DNA of 64,000 bases, from NCBI GenBank assembly GCA_963921195.1, contig OY992538.1, positions 53,992,852 to 54,056,851 on the forward strand, in the 5' to 3' direction. Within the stretch, counting starts at the first letter, position 1, and the number at the start of each line of letters is the position of its first letter. Shown here piece after piece: positions 11,401 through 20,929 of the stretch. A model generated the notes under the pieces. That model saw only the letters and a list, made by a program, of their open reading frames with translations. It did no database searches and was not told the DNA's origin. This stretch comes from Pegoplata infirma (lineage: Eukaryota > Arthropoda > Insecta > Diptera > Anthomyiidae). A program made the position numbers and the translations under genes.

Positions 11401-14400
11401 TTGTTCCAATTTAACAATTTGTGCTCTCATATTTTCCAATAAAGCATTTTTCTCTGATATCACTTGTATGGTTTCTTCACGATCCTTTTGTCTTGCAACA
11501 TCCAAAGCTTTGGTATGCTCGATTTGTGATTCAAAACTGTGTTTTAATTCTTGATTTTCTTTACGTAACTGAAATTTCAAAAAATTTGATTAGTATGTAA
11601 AAAATATTTTTGTATAGAAAAAAAAAAATGCATTTTCTGTAAGATGAGTTTGAAACAGAATTGTCATGTAAAGGGCTTAAAGCACAAGGGGTTTAAGTGC
11701 CTTTTTTCTAAACTTGAGTTAAAATATTGAGGGGCTTAAAGCACAAGAGATTCAAGTCCATTTTTTCCAAAATTGAGTTTACATATTTTGTAAAAATTCT
11801 GTTTTTTATTTTTTTTTCTATTACGACAATATCATAAACAAATATATTTTTGGGCCTCGAGCTGGAATAATACTCTAATCGAATATTATGTAAAAATGTA
11901 TTGTGTAAACTCAATAATCGAAAAAAGGCACTTAAATTCATTGTGCTTTAAGCCCTTAAGATGATTTGTCAACTGACGGCCGAATTAAGGTACATATTTT
12001 ATATTTTTAGGTTATGTGGAATGTACCAAAACTTTTAAAGCATCCTTAAATTTTCGTTGATAAGTTTTGAAACGGTGAACCGATATCGCCCAAATGCAAT
12101 ACTTTTCATTGCAACATGTAAATATGTTAAGTAAAAGTGATATAATTTCAAAAGACAGAAAGACGGGCATCGCTAAAATGTCTTAGAAATCAAAAAAAAA
12201 CTTTGAAGAAAAAAAAATGTTGAAACAAAATTTTCGATCAAATTTTTTTTTTAGTGAAAAGCAAAAAAAAAAATTTTGACGAAAAAATATACGTGTGAAA
12301 AAAGTTTTTAGTTCACCATTTTTTTTTTTAATCAAGGTAAAAAACTGAAAAAATACAGTTCTAATAAAAAACAATAAGTGTGTGATCGTAAGTGACTGCA
12401 AATTTTCTTTCGTGAGTGTGCGTGATCATGAAAAAAAATCTCCATCTCCAATTAAAAACATAAGTTATTATAGCAGTATAATATTACCATTTCAATTTGT
12501 TTTTGACATTCATCCAATTGCTCTTTATAATGATTTTCCATTTGATTCATTTTTTCTTTTGTTTGCATAGAGTTGTTATAAAACAACTTCATGGTATTAT
12601 TAACCTTATCCAATGTATCTAAAAAAAAGAAAAAGAACAAAATTGTTTCATATATTTTTTCTTAGTTCGGGGAATAACACAAAATAGCGCAAACATACTT
12701 TTCAAATCCATATACTCAACGACCATATTTTGTAATTTCACAACATCTTCAGCACAGGCCTCCATAGAAATGCTAGGAAATTGTGAGTAGACACTGGTCT
12801 AAAAATATAAAAAGAGAAAAAAAAATAAATTTTTAAAAGGGAAAGTACAAATCAATTTTATAAAAAAAAAACTATTACGAAATTAGTATTATTAGAAATT
12901 TTGTTTTTTCGTTTTTTATTGAAAACAGATTTAACAATTTTTTTATGTAGAAAAATTATGTGATACTTTACTTGTGCTAACATCTCAGATTCTGAGACAT
13001 TTTTTTTATATAGAAAAAGTCTCAGATTCTGAGACATTTTTTCTATATAGAAAAAGTCTCAGATTCTGAGACATTTTTTCTATATAGAAAAAGTCTCAGA
13101 TTCTGAGACATTTTTTCTATATAGAAAAAGTCTCAGATTCTGAGACATTTTTTCTATATAGAAAAAGTCTCAGATTCTGAGACATTTTTTCTATAATAAT
13201 AATATAATAGTTTTGATCACATGATCAATTATTTTTATTTATTCTTTCCATTTATTTACAACTCATTTTTAATAAATTCAACCTAACCGAGAACTGGTAA
13301 CAATGACCGTCGTCTCGTTGTAGCGAAAAAAACCAAGGGTTCTGGTGGGAATCGAACCCACGACCCCCACGTTGAAAGGCTAGCACGCTACCAACTAGCC
13401 TACGGAGGCCCCCCAAATCTGAATCTGAGACTTTTTCTATATAGAAAAAATGTCTCAGAATCTGAGACTTTTTCTACATAGAAAAAATGTCTCAGAATCT
13501 GAGACTTTTTCTACATAGAAAAAATGTCTCAGAATCTGAGACTTTTTCTATATAGAAAAAATGTCTCAGAATCTGAGACTTTTTCTATATAGAAAAAATG
13601 TCTCAGAATCTGAGACTTTTTCTATATAGAAAAAATGTCTCAGAATCTGAGACTTTTTCTATATAGAAAAAATATCTAGAAAAGATTCTGAGACATTTTT
13701 TCTATATAGAAAAAGTCTCAGATTCTGAGACATTTTTTCTATATAGAAAAAGTCTCAGATTCTGAGACATTTTTTCTATGTAGAAAAAGTCTCAGATTCT
13801 GAGACATTTTTTCTATGTAGAAAAAGTCTCAGATTCTGAGACATTTTTTCTATATAGAAAAAGTCTCAGATTCTGAGACATTTTTTCTATATAGAAAAAG
13901 TCTCAGATTCTGAGACATTTTTTCTATATAGAAAAAGTCTCAGATTTTGAGACATTTTTTCTATATAGAAAAAGTCTCAGATTCTGAGACATTTTTTCTC
14001 TATAGAAAAAGTCTCAGATTCTGAGACATTATTTCTAGAAAAGGTTTTAGAATCTGAGACATTTGTTCAAAAGCAAAATTCTTAGATTCTGAGAATTTTT
14101 TTCTATAGAAAATTCTCTGATTCTGAAACAATTTTTTCTATTAACAAATTTTGGTATTCTGAAACAATTTTCCTATTAAAAAATTCTCAGATTCTTAAAC
14201 ATTTTTTTTTATAGAAAAATTCTTAGATTTTGAGACATTCTATAGTAAAATTCTCAGATCGTGAGACAAGTTTTTGTACAGAAACAAATTCTCACATTCT
14301 GAGACATTTTTGTATAGATAAATTCTCAATTTCTAACACATTTTTTATAGAAAAATTGTCAGATTTTGAGACATTTTTTTCTATAAAAGAATTCTTAAAT

Positions 14401-15175
14401 TCGGACACCTTTTTCTAATAAAAATAAATTTAAAATAGCAATATTTTCAGACTTTTAGAACAAAATATCAGATATTGAGAAAAGTTTTTTTAAAATTTTT
14501 TACCTTTAAAACATCTGCATTAACATCTCCCATTATAAAACTGGAAGCCAAATTATTGTTGACAAAAGTACTTGTTGGTGTTGATTTATTTGATGATAAT
14601 GATGTGGGCTTCTTGCCATTAGTGTTTTCGGAGTTCTGTGATTTACTCAGCAAATCAACATTATTTTCAGCCATTATATAACTTGAAGACAAATGATTAT
14701 TGATCGAAGTCATTGGTGTTGATTTATGTGATGTTGCTGTATTCAAGCCACTATGATGTATAGAATTTTGTGGTGTGTCTAAACTGGAAGGAGCTGAGAT
14801 AGTAACATGTTTAAGAGATTCCTTTAAACTTTCCACCTTTTTATCATTAAGACTTTTTTCCAAGGGTGATTTTAAAGCACAATCTCCTAAACTGATTGGC
14901 AAGAAATCATCTTTTATGTCTACCACCGGAGGTCTTGACCACAATTTACATTCAGCTGACTGTTGCATAACACAAGGAGGAGTAGGTGTTTGTGTTGATA
15001 TTTCACGGGCGCTTTGCAATTCCGTAATTTGACTGTTTTTCAATGAAGAAAAACGACTGCCGGGTCTATCAGATTGTAAAGAGGAATTTTTCGATTCTCT
15101 TCCATCAATACCATCCAGTTCCAAAGATGGTAGAGGTGAGGAACCCAATATAACAAATGATTCTTCGTCAGACAT
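8361..15175 (-). CDS. key: Kenny, IKK-gamma/NEMO regulatory subunit of the Imd-pathway IkB kinase (six coding exons)
   Basis: Coding exons in transcript order are 15175-14504, 12798-12699, 12618-12488, 11568-11392, 9514-8888 and 8495-8361. All introns are GT-AG and phases match (0,1,0,0,0), giving 613 residues. Kenny is the scaffold of the cytoplasmic IKK complex: it binds ubiquitin chains made after peptidoglycan sensing and lets the kinase Ird5 activate Relish. Visible are a LIR motif F7-V-I-L10; a Ser/Asn-rich low-complexity N-terminus; coiled coil from about residue 240 to 535; a UBAN-type motif with D490, F491, E494 and R495; an Ala-rich linker near 551; and a zinc finger C589-C592-H605-C609. 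The start was chosen at the second ATG of the frame because [10 protein letters not shown] matches Drosophila Kenny as I recall it. At 613 residues it is longer than Drosophila Kenny (about 387) and human NEMO (419), mainly from exon 1. Orthology is very likely; upstream UTR exons are not resolved. Confidence 0.93.
8568..8865. mobile_element. TAA-flanked MITE (298 bp) in the last kenny intron
   Basis: Long inverted arms share AATCGAAATGGGATGAAACC, with CACAGTG and CACTGTG ends and TAA on both sides (8565-8567, 8866-8868). It makes up three quarters of the 392-bp intron and ends 22 bp from the exon 5 donor. Confidence 0.8.
8888..9514 (-). CDS. key: kenny coding exon 5 (residues 361-569), coiled coil and UBAN motif
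   Basis: Acceptor tctttccaaag at 9515, donor AGA|GTAAGT at 8887, both phase 0. It encodes a long coiled coil and the [11 protein letters not shown] stretch (DF..ER..RE), which fits the UBAN/NOA linear-ubiquitin-binding motif of NEMO, optineurin and ABIN proteins. The exon ends with an Ala-rich linker ([11 protein letters not shown]). Confidence 0.94.
9845..10531 (-). repeat. mini-me-like repeat fragments in kenny intron 4
   Basis: Two partial copies of the sequence also present at 39206-39831 in the other orientation. Landmarks are a Pro/Ala-poor block GGTTATGTGGAATG, then ACAGACGG and CCGATATTT. The second copy is split by the hAT element at 10532. Confidence 0.6.
10532..11335. mobile_element. 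hAT-type non-autonomous element (804 bp) in kenny intron 4
   Basis: Termini TAGTGTATTCAAAA and its inverse TTTTGAATACTCTA, with repeated AACCGGTTAACCGG inside. The 8-bp duplication ATGTGGAG (10524-10531 and 11336-11343) is perfect. It interrupts mini-me-like sequence. No transposase. Confidence 0.9.
11392..11568 (-). CDS. key: kenny coding exon 4 (residues 302-360)
   Basis: Acceptor aaatttcag, then [10 protein letters not shown]; ends EQQQL before a GTAAAA donor at 11391. It encodes 59 residues of uninterrupted coiled coil. A hAT element (10532-11335) sits only 56 bp downstream of the donor. Confidence 0.92.
11672..11956. mobile_element. TAA-flanked MITE in kenny intron 3
   Basis: Inverted ends AGGGCTTAAAGCACAA and TTGTGCTTTAAGCCCT, flanked by TAA on both sides (11669-11671, 11957-11959). 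TAA duplication suggests PIF/Harbinger-type transposition. It contains a solo end (11838-11886) of the TTCGATTAGAG MITE family seen at 47261. Confidence 0.75.
11957..12180 (-). repeat. mini-me-like repeat fragment in kenny intron 3
   Basis: Same block order as at 9845: GGTTATGTGGAATG, a stretch matching the family, then AGACAGAAAGACGGGCATCG. It directly abuts the TAA-flanked MITE. Confidence 0.55.
12488..12618 (-). CDS. key: kenny coding exon 3 (residues 258-301)
   Basis: Separated from exon 2 by only 80 bp (12619-12698), the one intron free of repeats. It encodes [12 protein letters not shown] to QKQIEM, a charged heptad-like coiled-coil segment, and ends ATG|GTAATA in phase 0. Confidence 0.9.
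12699..12798 (-). CDS. key: kenny coding exon 2 (residues 225-257 plus one base)
   Basis: Acceptor tatatttttag at 12799, donor A|GTATGT at 12698. It encodes [15 protein letters not shown] and onward to YMDLK, the start of the coiled-coil part. It leaves one base, which joins AT of the next exon to give Asn258. It is too short to stand out as an ORF and was found by following splice phase. Confidence 0.9.
12985..14450. repeat. Palindromic 37-bp TCTCAG arrays in kenny intron 1
   Basis: A 37-bp tandem unit made of two hairpins: TCTCAGATTCTGAGA, then TTTTTTCTATATAGAAAAA. About six units run one way (12985-13195). After a unique spacer and a tRNA-like module there are about seven inverted units (13425-13680), then about ten in the first orientation (13690-14060), then increasingly decayed copies to about 14450. 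Opposed arms should let the intron RNA form long double strands. Confidence 0.9.
13338..13410 (-). ncRNA. tRNA-like Pol III module with terminator, in kenny intron 1
   Basis: A 73-nt minus-strand segment with an A box (TAGGCTAGTTGG, one mismatch to TRGYNNARNNGG), an exact B box (GGTTCGATTCC) and a loop CTTTCAA. A T7 run follows nine bases after the 3' end and could terminate Pol III. Acceptor and anticodon stems pair poorly, so it is more likely tRNA-derived (SINE-like) than a working tRNA. It is on the kenny sense strand between opposed palindromic arrays. Confidence 0.55.
14504..15175 (-). CDS. key: kenny coding exon 1 (residues 1-224)
   Basis: Starts at ATG 15175-15173 and ends AAG before a GTAAAA donor (14503-14498), phase 0. 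A start three codons upstream (15184) is in frame, but MSDEE is the conserved start. The exon encodes the LIR motif at residues 7-10, a TQT motif at 61-63 and a long Ser/Thr/Asn-rich stretch without predicted structure. Residues 151-178 ([10 protein letters not shown] onward) and 197-224 ([10 protein letters not shown] onward) are an internal tandem duplication with a 46-residue period. A possible 5'UTR acceptor (cttctcag) lies just upstream near 15202. Confidence 0.92.
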
Positions 15176-15878
15176 GATTTCCACTATATTGTTAGGGCAG
15201 CTGAGAAGTTAACAATATAACACAAATTCAGGTCAAATATAAACTGAAATAAAACAAAATAGTTGAATAAAAACAATGATTAACATATAATTTTAAATGG
15301 GGGTTTCCCCAATAAAAGGGATAATAAAATAAAGGTCATTTTGATGATGCATTCATGTAAAAGCAAGTTGTGAATGTTTCATAGGTGGATTATTTGACTA
15401 GTCCAGTATGCTCCTCTGGACATGCAAGATAATCCTTTAATTTAGTAAATAGAAATTAAGTATTTCCTAATGATAATAAAGTGATGCATTGTTTTAAAAA
15501 TAGTCAATGTATGATTCATAAAATTCTTACCTTTTACCCGTAGTGTTTGTTTATTTGTAAATTAATCTCCAAATTTAATTTATTTCGAAATGTTAATCAA
15601 TAGTTGCAAAACAATTTCGTCGTCTTCTTTTGTGTAATAAAGTATTTTTTATTTAATTTACATGATCATTTTCTTTATTTTGCATTAAATGTTCGGTTTT
15701 TATTGCATTATTTATTCAACTACGTTTTTGTTCACGTTGTTATCTATTTTTACAATAATTTTATCATATCTATCGAAAATGTATATGCTTTTTTCCTTTT
15801 TTTTACCAATTTTTCTTCCGATTTCCGATGAACAAACTTTTTAAGAACAAAACAAACACACAAAAAATCATTTTACCA
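15176..15878. other. Upstream region of kenny, AT-rich and without recognised repeats
   Basis: About 700 bp with no coding potential. It should contain the kenny 5'UTR and core promoter, but no TATA box or initiator can be called with confidence. The only striking site is the kB motif at 15299. Confidence 0.4.
15299..15310. promoter_or_regulatory. Near-palindromic NF-kB (Relish-type) site upstream of kenny
   Basis: The bases read GGGGGTTTCCCC, a full match to the kB consensus GGGRNNYYCC, in very AT-rich flanks. The site is 124 bp upstream of the kenny start codon. A WGATAR-type GATA site (AGATAA) lies at 15427-15432; fly immune promoters often combine kB and GATA sites. The transcription start is unknown, so the site could be in the promoter or a 5'UTR intron. 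Confidence 0.6.
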
Positions 15879-16342
15879 GTGCTGCCAAATCGACTTATTG
15901 TGTCAGAGTTGCCTTTAAATAGTAGTAGAAAAATACAGAGTTGTTCAACTACAAAAATGAAAAGGCACAGTGGAATCAAAAGCTTAAGTACAGTAAATAG
16001 TAAGTACCGTTAAAATGGTAACTGAAATTCCTTTTAATTGATATTTATGGTACATTCACATTGGGATCAAACCCCCGTTTTTCATCCTCGGGAATAAACT
16101 TACTGCAACTTCCCCGCTACCCGCTAATAGGATTTTCTTCTAAGTTTTGTTTGTATCAATAAAGTTAATAAATTCGCGATAATTTTTTTTATTTTAATTT
16201 TATATTTTTGGCTCATTTTTCCCTTCTAATGTGCTAGTTTTACCCCTTTTCGATAGTTTTCTATATGTTCATGGAACAGTGGCGCTTTTTACCCTTTTTC
16301 AAAATTTTTTAGCTTTTCTTCATTTTGAAATTGGCAACACTG
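15879..16342. mobile_element. Possible decayed hAT-type element
   Basis: CAGTGCTGCCAAAT at the left and ATTTGGCAACACTG-like inverse (AATTGGCAACACTG) at the right. No matching 8-bp duplication was found, so this is tentative. Confidence 0.3.
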
Positions 16343-16424
16343 ATCGAATCCTTTTAAATGTACGATTTTTTACAACTGTTATAAAAAATGCCAAAAAAAA
16401 AAACAAAAATAATTCAAGAAAGTG

Positions 16425-16864
16425 CAAAAAGTATAGAATAAATAAGAGTATTCTTCCGCTAAATTTCAGAGGCACTCCTCTCTGGAATTTTGGTCCTTAA
16501 ATCGGCTTATCTCGAGCATGTTTTGACAGAAAAAAATTAGGAAAAAAGTGATAAAACACATCGAAAAGTGAAAAAACACATCGAAAAGACAAAAAAACTC
16601 ATCGAAAAGGTAAAAAAACTCATCGAAGAAGAGAAAAAATAAAGAGGAATTAAAGAAAACACATCGAAGAAAAAAAAAGACAAAGAAGAAATAAATATGA
16701 AAATGTCAAACTAAAAGGAATGTCAGATATTCAGTGAGAGGATTCGAGCAATTCCATGAGAGGATGAGAGCTAATAGTACGCTAATTAAAGACTTTTTGA
16801 AATAATCCGACTTGTTAGTAAACTACTAATGGGACGAATACTCTTATTTATTCTATACTTTTTG
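16425..16864. mobile_element. hAT-like MITE (440 bp) with an internal minisatellite
   Basis: Inverted ends share AAAAAGTATAGAATAAATAA and GAGTATTC; 7-bp duplication GAAAGTG (16418-16424, 16865-16871). The interior at 16548-16680 is a short tandem repeat of AAAAACACATCGAAAAG type. Confidence 0.7.
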
Positions 16865-16871
16865 GAAAGTG

Positions 16872-17333
16872 TTAAATATAAAAAATTAAAAATATTTTAA
16901 TGTTTTCATAAAAAATAGCTTTAAATTAAATGATTTAAATAAAATATTGTAAATTAAACGCGTAATTTAATTAACTGTGTGCCTTTAATGCCGGTATAAT
17001 CGCAAATTTTCTTCGCTGTATTTTGAAAACGTATTAAATGACAAAAATTTCGGATGTGATCGGTCGTGAACGGTTAAGTTTTGAAAACGAATATGGGCTC
17101 ATATTTTCATGGAGGTTTCGGGGGTATTGTAAATGTGCTATTTGTTCGGTAACAATCAAAAAACCCGTTGCTAATCAAATCAAGTTTTTGTGAAAATTTT
17201 TAAAAGCAGAAAAGCTTTATAAAGTTAAGCCATTTGGGCTGAATCTATGGAGATTGTGATCTCTAAATCCGGACAAAAGTTGGAGAAATTTTTGAGAAAT
17301 TTCCATTGGTACTATATTCAGCTAGTCTATATC
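16872..17333. other. Gene-free AT-rich stretch
   Basis: No gene or recognised repeat. Unremarkable AT-rich sequence between a hAT-like MITE and a TCTCAG array. Confidence 0.4.
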
Positions 17334-17641
17334 TGAGACTTTTTCTATATAGAAAAAAATGTCTCAGATTCTGAGATATTTTTTCTATATAGAAAAAGTC
17401 TCAGATTCTGAGACATTTTTTCTATATAGAAAAAGTCTCAGATTCTGAGACATTTTTTCTATATAGAAAAAGTCTCAGATTCTGAGACATTTTTTCTATA
17501 TAGAAAAAGTCTCAGATTCTGAGACATTTTTTCTATATTTTTTCTAAAGAATCTGAGACTTTTTCTATATAGAAAAAATGTCTCAGAATCTGAGACTTTT
17601 TCTATATAGAAAAAATGTCTCAGAATCTGAGACTTTTTCTT
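17334..17641. repeat. TCTCAG palindromic array, second locus
   Basis: About six units of the same 37-bp two-hairpin repeat as kenny intron 1, with an orientation switch near 17545. Copies are nearly identical, so this array is young or homogenised. The ORFs here are only repeat read-through. Confidence 0.85.
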
Positions 17642-18699
17642 GCTCAATAACGCAAATTACCTGCACAAAAATTTATCGAAAGAAAACAACAAAAAAAACA
17701 AAACAAATACAGACCGCCATTTTCATTTTGTATTTTTTTGTGCGTGCGTTGCAGTAAAGCAAGCCGGTCGGCGCGGCTGACGGCTGAGTCGCTAAGCCGA
17801 TATTTTTCCACGAGCCGCGCCGCCGCCGATATCATCGGCTGATCGGCGGCTCAAACTCCAGCCGATTTTGGCGGTTTTGAAATTAAAAAGAGCATATTCC
17901 TCAATTTTGTTCCATTTGGATATTAAAATTTTTAAAAGTCATATTGGAATTCAAAAAAGTCCAATTAAAATATAGAAATCTATTAGAGAATTACAATTTC
18001 TGAATGACTATTGGCCTTTTCCAAATTTCAAATGAAATTTCTAGGTTTCAATACTTTTTTCTAGATTTCATTTGAATTTCAACTAAACTTTTCTCAAATT
18101 TAATTGCGATTGCTGAATTTTAATTGTCTGTTTTATTTGTGTTTTGTATTGTTGGGCTTTATATTTTATAATTTAATAGGTATATTAGTTCGATTTGAGT
18201 CCTTATTATTTCTGAGAAATAATAACTCTTGTTTACAAATTAAAAAAAAATTTGCGATCCACGGCACTTTGCATTTATTTTCAATGTAAAATCTTACGCA
18301 AAATCCGAAAATGTTTTAATATTTGAAAAGTTTATGTAAAAGTTATTCATATCTTTTTTATTCAAATTCCCAATAAAATTACCTAACTTTTGCAAGAAAT
18401 TCGGAATCGGTACGATCAAGGAAACCATCAGGATATTGTAAGGAAGTTCAAAATATCCTTTTTATGGTTATATCCTTATAAGTATCCGAAGTTTGCAAGA
18501 AATTTCCTGTTCAAAACAGATGTGTTAAATAGACACTCCAATAAAAAGAAAATCTAAAATCCATTAAGTATATCCTGAAATATTTGCAAAAGAAGTCAAA
18601 ATATTGAACCAAATTCAAATATTTTTTTCATACATTTGTTCGTACCAATTTTTATGATTTTTTGGTAAAATTAAAAAAAGAAGATTAAATCACATTTCC

Positions 18700-18930
18700 T
18701 AAAAATGTTTGCCTCCTAAAAACGAATCAGACACCAAAAAAAATTGTATCAAATCGCCTTCTCAAGATATAGATATAAATAAAAATATGAATAACTTTAA
18801 CATACACTTTTTCAATATTAAAAAAATTTTCGTTTTGAGCGCTTTGTCCACAAAAAATGAAAATGCCTATATCTCGAGAAGGCGATTCGATACAACTTTT
18901 CTGATGACAGATTCGTGTTTAGGAGGCCAA
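18700..18930. repeat. Inverted repeat around a short loop
   Basis: Arms share GCCTCCTAAA, AACGAATC and ATCGCCTTCTC with their inverses near 18880-18930. Possibly an old MITE. Confidence 0.55.
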
Positions 18931-19241
18931 AATACTTTAGAAAATGTATCCAACATGTCTGTGCAAAAACCATGTAGAGTAGTGTTAATGTTTATATATT
19001 TTTAACGAAAATAGTAGTTAACTTTAATTTTTTTAAATACTTTTTTTGTGATTTCGTGTTATATGGCGTTCACACTTGCGACCAAGTTGTTCAACAAAAC
19101 ACCAGTAACAGAATAAAAACGTAATGGACAAGGAACAAAGACTTTTTTAAACATCTCACTCTTAAACACTTCAAAACAGCTAGTGAACCCCGTATTATAT
19201 GTATGTTTTTTAGTTTTGTTTTAATTTTTTTTTGTTCGGAA

Positions 19242-19253
19242 GGGGGGGGGGGG
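19242..19253 (+). repeat. 12-base G homopolymer
   Basis: Twelve G in a row in AT-rich DNA. Likely a mutational or assembly-sensitive site. Confidence 0.9.
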
Positions 19254-19283
19254 CTTTTGCCCACCCCAGAATAATGGCCTAGA

Positions 19284-20482
19284 TTCGCTTATGTCTACAC
19301 CACTCTATGGTACAGGGTACAGATGGTCGCGTGAGTGACTTTTGACTCACTCTCACGAGTACTCACACAAACTTCACTCACACTCACGAAACTTTTTTTT
19401 ATAAAAAAAACTTTGCTTTTTTTGGAATGAAAGAAAATATAAAGAGAAAATAAAGCACGCAAAAAAAAACGACTCACGCAAACTCACTCACGCAATTTTT
19501 TTTCCACTCACTCACAACCACTTGAGTAAAATTGAGTTTCAGTCACACTCAAGCGTGAATCACGCACAAATCTGCTCATGTGCCCATCTCAAGTACAGGG
19601 TATTATGAGTTTGTCTTAATGTTTGTAACTATCCAAAATATTGGTCCTAAACCAAACTTCAAGTATAGCGATCGATTTAGAATCACTTTCTGGGTCGATT
19701 TAGCGATGTCCGTCCATGTAAAAAATAGTGAGCACGATACAGGTCGCAACAATCAATTGATTTGACTGAAATTAAATTTATGCTTCCTTTTTCCCAAGGA
19801 AGAAGCCTCTTGAAATTAAAAAAAATAATCGGTCCATGTTTTGACCTAGCCCCCATACAAACGCCCCCCAAATTTGGTTAACATTACTTTTATACCCGTA
19901 ATTTAACAGGTATCCTTTCGAAATTTAGCATGTGAATAAAGAAATACCCCAAAAATAACATATTTTGTAATTTTATATTTGGAATGTTTCCAAATTATAA
20001 AGAAATCTGACCATTTCTACTTGTTGTCCCCACACAAACAAAAGAGCTAACTTAATTTTGGGATACTATTTTCTTCAAAATAGTTCATAAATTTTACCAC
20101 AATTTAGTAAAATTTAACTAAAAGTTTAGAAATTTAGAAAAGTTTGGAAACTTTCTACCCATTAGTTTATCATATTTATCTTCTTAGATCTAAGAAATTT
20201 TTTTTTTTCACTACTTTAGTAAATTTTTTAAAAGTTGAGAATTTTTTTAAAAAACACAAAATGGCGATATCTAAACTAAAAACTAAGATTTCAAACCGAA
20301 AAAAGCTTGTTGAGCGGTGTAATTAGACCATTCTTGGACTCAAATTAAGTTTGTGCACTAATTAAAGATGCCACAAAATATAGATCCAATCGGTTCATGT
20401 TTGGACTTCGGACACATTTTCCGGAAAACGCTGGTGTAGGGTATAAGGTCGGTCTTGACCCACTATAATTTTCTTACTTGTT
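19284..20482 (+). repeat. mini-me-like dispersed repeat copy
   Basis: Starts CTACACCACTCTATGGTACA and ends TCGGTCTTGAC...ATTTTCTTACTTG, the same ends as 58321-59138. It is interrupted by 19320-19594 and probably by the element whose right end (TGTTGAGCGGTG, then TAA) is at 20308-20322. Confidence 0.6.
19320..19594. mobile_element. hAT-like MITE with GTGAGT/ACTCAC words
   Basis: Left end CAGATGGTCGCGTGAGTGAC, right end inverse beginning near GCCCATCTC. The flanking ACAGGGTA (19312-19319, 19595-19602) is duplicated. It interrupts the head of a mini-me-like copy, which resumes GGTATTATGAG. Confidence 0.65.
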
Positions 20483-20929
20483 GCCATAACTCCAATAAAA
20501 TGGTAATTAAACCATTAATTGATCGACCACTTGTTCGGTAGGGTATCGTGATTAATATGCCTAGATTTAAACCGTTTACTACTATACAATAGCGGCGCAG
20601 CCGAATTTTTTTTTCAGCCGCGCTGTTCTAAAAAAAACGCGGCGCGCAGCCGAAACGCCGCCGCCGCCGAAAATTTTTGCTCTTCAGCCGCCGCCGAAAA
20701 TTTTGCATCGGCTTGCTTCACTGGTGCGTTGTTCGTTTATTTTTTGTGTTATAAAAACGTAAAAAGGAAATTGATATATAAAATAAAAATAAATTAATAC
20801 ATAAATAAAAATAAATAATAATTAGTTTTCTAAAAGATAAATAAATGTAAGATAAAATAATGTTAAAGTTAATTTTGCTTTCATCACTTAAAACACCATT
20901 CAATAAGAAAAACCAATGGAGTCCCAGAC

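Larger units (their letters stand above)
17752..20723. mobile_element. hAT-type element with GC-rich subterminal blocks
   Basis: Ends CAGTAAAGCAAGCCGGT and inverse CAGTGAAGCAAGCCGATG, perfect 8-bp duplication GTGCGTTG (17744-17751, 20724-20731). Both ends carry GCCGCCGCCGA-type blocks, very GC-rich for this window. The interior holds a mini-me-like copy and a further hAT element. No transposase. Confidence 0.9.

Noticed and set aside
13338..13410. A functional tRNA gene
   Set aside because: A and B boxes are good, but acceptor, D and anticodon stems do not pair well. Recorded as tRNA-like only.
14475..15032. Plus-strand ORFs opposite kenny exon 1
   Set aside because: Shadows of the kenny coding frame on the other strand.
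15176..15240. Kenny start at the upstream in-frame ATG (15184)
   Set aside because: Only three extra residues (MEI); the [10 protein letters not shown] start matches the family and puts the LIR at residues 7-10 as known.
17459..17647. 62-residue ORF with periodic Phe/Ser/Glu pattern
   Set aside because: The period comes from the 37-bp TCTCAG array read in rotating frames.
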